This document shows, piece after piece, positions 5,297 through 6,199 of a stretch of DNA of 6,199 nt (within the stretch, counting starts at the first letter, position 1; each line of letters opens with the position of its first letter). The DNA comes from Patescibacteria group bacterium (lineage in GTDB: Bacteria > Patescibacteriota > Patescibacteriia > Patescibacteriales > GWC2-42-12): contig JAHJXD010000020.1 of NCBI GenBank assembly GCA_018827685.1, positions 1-6,199 of the forward strand, in the 5' to 3' direction. The notes below the pieces were generated by a model. It saw only the letters and a program-made list of their open reading frames with translations, was not told the origin of the DNA and did not search any database. The translations under genes were made by a program, and so were the position numbers.

Positions 5297-6082
5297 ATGA
5301 AAAGGTTTGATCAGCAGTTCCTTGCCCGCGATTCGGAATCATGGGTCGGAATGGAAGTCAACGAACTTGTCGGCTTCCTGTTGCCGAAATGCCAAGAGGT
5401 CATCACGACCGATCGGTTGCGGCAAAAGATATCCGAACATCCAACGCTGAAGGTGAAATTCGGAATTGATCCAACGGCGTCGGAAATTCACATCGGTCAC
5501 GTGGTGCCAATTATGCTTTTGCGTCAGTTTGCAAAAGTCGGTCATCACATCGACTTTATCATCGGAGATTTCACCGCTCGGGTCGGCGATCCCACCGCGA
5601 GGGACACCGGCAGAGTTCCGTTGAGTCCGGAACAAATCGTAAAGAATATGGAGACATACACCAGCCAGATCGGGAAGTACATCGATCTGCGTATGCTTCA
5701 CATTCACTACAACGCCAAGTGGTTGAATCCGATGACCTTGCAAGAAATTTTCGCCATCTTCCAGCAGATCAATCTGTCGGAAGCCATGCAACGCGAAGAT
5801 TTCAAAGCGAGGATGCGCAACGAACAGGCAGTATCGCTCGCGGAAGTCTGTTACGGAGTCTTGATGGGTATAGATTCGGTTCATCTCGGAACTCATGTCG
5901 AGATTGGTGGCATCGATCAATTGCTGAATTTTCAGCAGTGCCGTAAGATCATGCGTCAATCTGGTATGGACGAAGAGGTGATTCTGATGACGCCCATCTT
6001 GGAAGGAACGAGTGGTGATGGGAAAAAGATGAGCAAGAGTTACGGCAATTATGTTGCCCCCGACTTGTCACTTTTAGTATGA
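5297..6082 (+). CDS. tyrS: Truncated tyrosyl-tRNA synthetase (N-terminal catalytic part)
   Basis: A class I aminoacyl-tRNA synthetase fragment of 261 residues. TyrRS charges tRNA-Tyr with tyrosine using ATP. The Rossmann-fold catalytic domain has the HIGH signature HIGH (65-68), preceded by KFGIDPTASEI and followed by IIGDFTARVGDPTAR (88-102). Further TyrRS motifs are YNAKWL (138-143), VEIGGIDQLLNF (201-212), the LEG stretch (235-237), and the ATP-binding loop KMSKS (244-248) followed by YGNYVA. The native sequence appears to stop there: the last seven residues look unrelated, and about 140 C-terminal residues (tRNA-binding and S4-like domains of a roughly 400-residue enzyme) are missing. GC content is near 50 percent against about 35 percent nearby. 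The protein could not be a normal synthetase. It may be a transferred, broken gene or an assembly artefact. The Shine-Dalgarno fixes the start. Confidence 0.88.
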   Translation: MKRFDQQFLARDSESWVGMEVNELVGFLLPKCQEVITTDRLRQKISEHPTLKVKFGIDPTASEIHIGHVVPIMLLRQFAKVGHHIDFIIGDFTARVGDPTARDTGRVPLSPEQIVKNMETYTSQIGKYIDLRMLHIHYNAKWLNPMTLQEIFAIFQQINLSEAMQREDFKARMRNEQAVSLAEVCYGVLMGIDSVHLGTHVEIGGIDQLLNFQQCRKIMRQSGMDEEVILMTPILEGTSGDGKKMSKSYGNYVAPDLSLLV

Positions 6083-6199
6083 CAGCCCAAGTTTTGAAAG
6101 TATTTCTTTAATTTTAGCCGTTATTTCCGAACGCATTATTATCTCTTCTCCGGTTAAAGTATTTTTAATTCTGGCATCGGTTACGCTCTTTAAAATTCG
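6074..6199 (-). CDS. C-terminal fragment of an unidentified protein, cut by the window edge
   Basis: The minus strand reads 41 codons from the window edge to TAA at 6074-6076, ending in the residues KEILSKLGLSY. The visible part is charged and probably helical, with alternating Lys/Glu and Leu/Ile, as in a real soluble or peripheral domain. Its AT-rich codon use resembles the genes on the left of the window rather than the tyrS-like gene. I do not recognise the family. Its stop lies inside the last codons of the tyrS-like frame, so the two convergent frames overlap by nine bases, as expected if tyrS was cut by a join or deletion here. Without the rest of the gene, no function can be given. 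Confidence 0.55.
   Translation of the reverse strand, partial: RILKSVTDARIKNTLTGEEIIMRSEITAKIKEILSKLGLSY

Noticed and set aside
5339..5959. 206-codon frame antisense to the tyrS-like gene
   Set aside because: The sense strand has unmistakable TyrRS motifs and a Shine-Dalgarno; the antisense frame has no recognisable features and is a shadow of GC-richer codons.

Overview
This AT-rich bacterial window carries five recognisable genes, one unidentified gene fragment at the right edge and one gene-free stretch of about 450 bases. Four of the five genes (M50 protease, bL28, AI-2E-type permease, P-type ATPase) are visibly low in GC, rich in Lys, Ile and Asn codons, and have no evident Shine-Dalgarno sequence. 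Compact genes, short spacers and weak ribosome binding sites would suit a small-genome lineage such as Patescibacteria (CPR). That placement is inference; no marker here proves it.

Layout from left to right. Bases 1-138 are the edge of the window, with no confident gene. A site-2-protease-like M50 metalloprotease lies on the minus strand (139-741) and is divergent from a short gene for ribosomal protein bL28 on the plus strand (856-1035). bL28 converges on an AI-2E family permease (minus, 1054-2121) across a small bidirectional hairpin. Upstream of the permease on the same strand is a complete 891-residue P2A-type cation ATPase (2174-4849), so ATPase then permease could be one transcription unit. 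Bases 4850-5296 hold no gene but are dense in signals: two candidate minus-strand promoters, a strong hairpin with a U-tract, a long perfect palindrome, A-tract repeats and a structured leader for the next gene. The plus-strand gene at 5297-6082 is the N-terminal two thirds of a tyrosyl-tRNA synthetase. It stops just after the KMSKS motif, has a distinctly higher GC content and is the only gene with a textbook Shine-Dalgarno. It collides with the tail of an unidentified minus-strand gene (6074-6199).

The genes are a housekeeping and membrane-transport mixture; I see no defence, mobile or biosynthetic system. Three points deserve attention. First, two copies of a 36-37 base palindrome flank the ATPase gene, and the one difference in their shared arm is compensated in the opposite arm. 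Second, the tyrS-like gene is truncated and compositionally foreign, reflecting either a transferred and broken gene or an assembly join near 6056-6070. Third, a promoter-to-terminator unit of about 65 nt upstream of the ATPase could be a small RNA or an attenuator.
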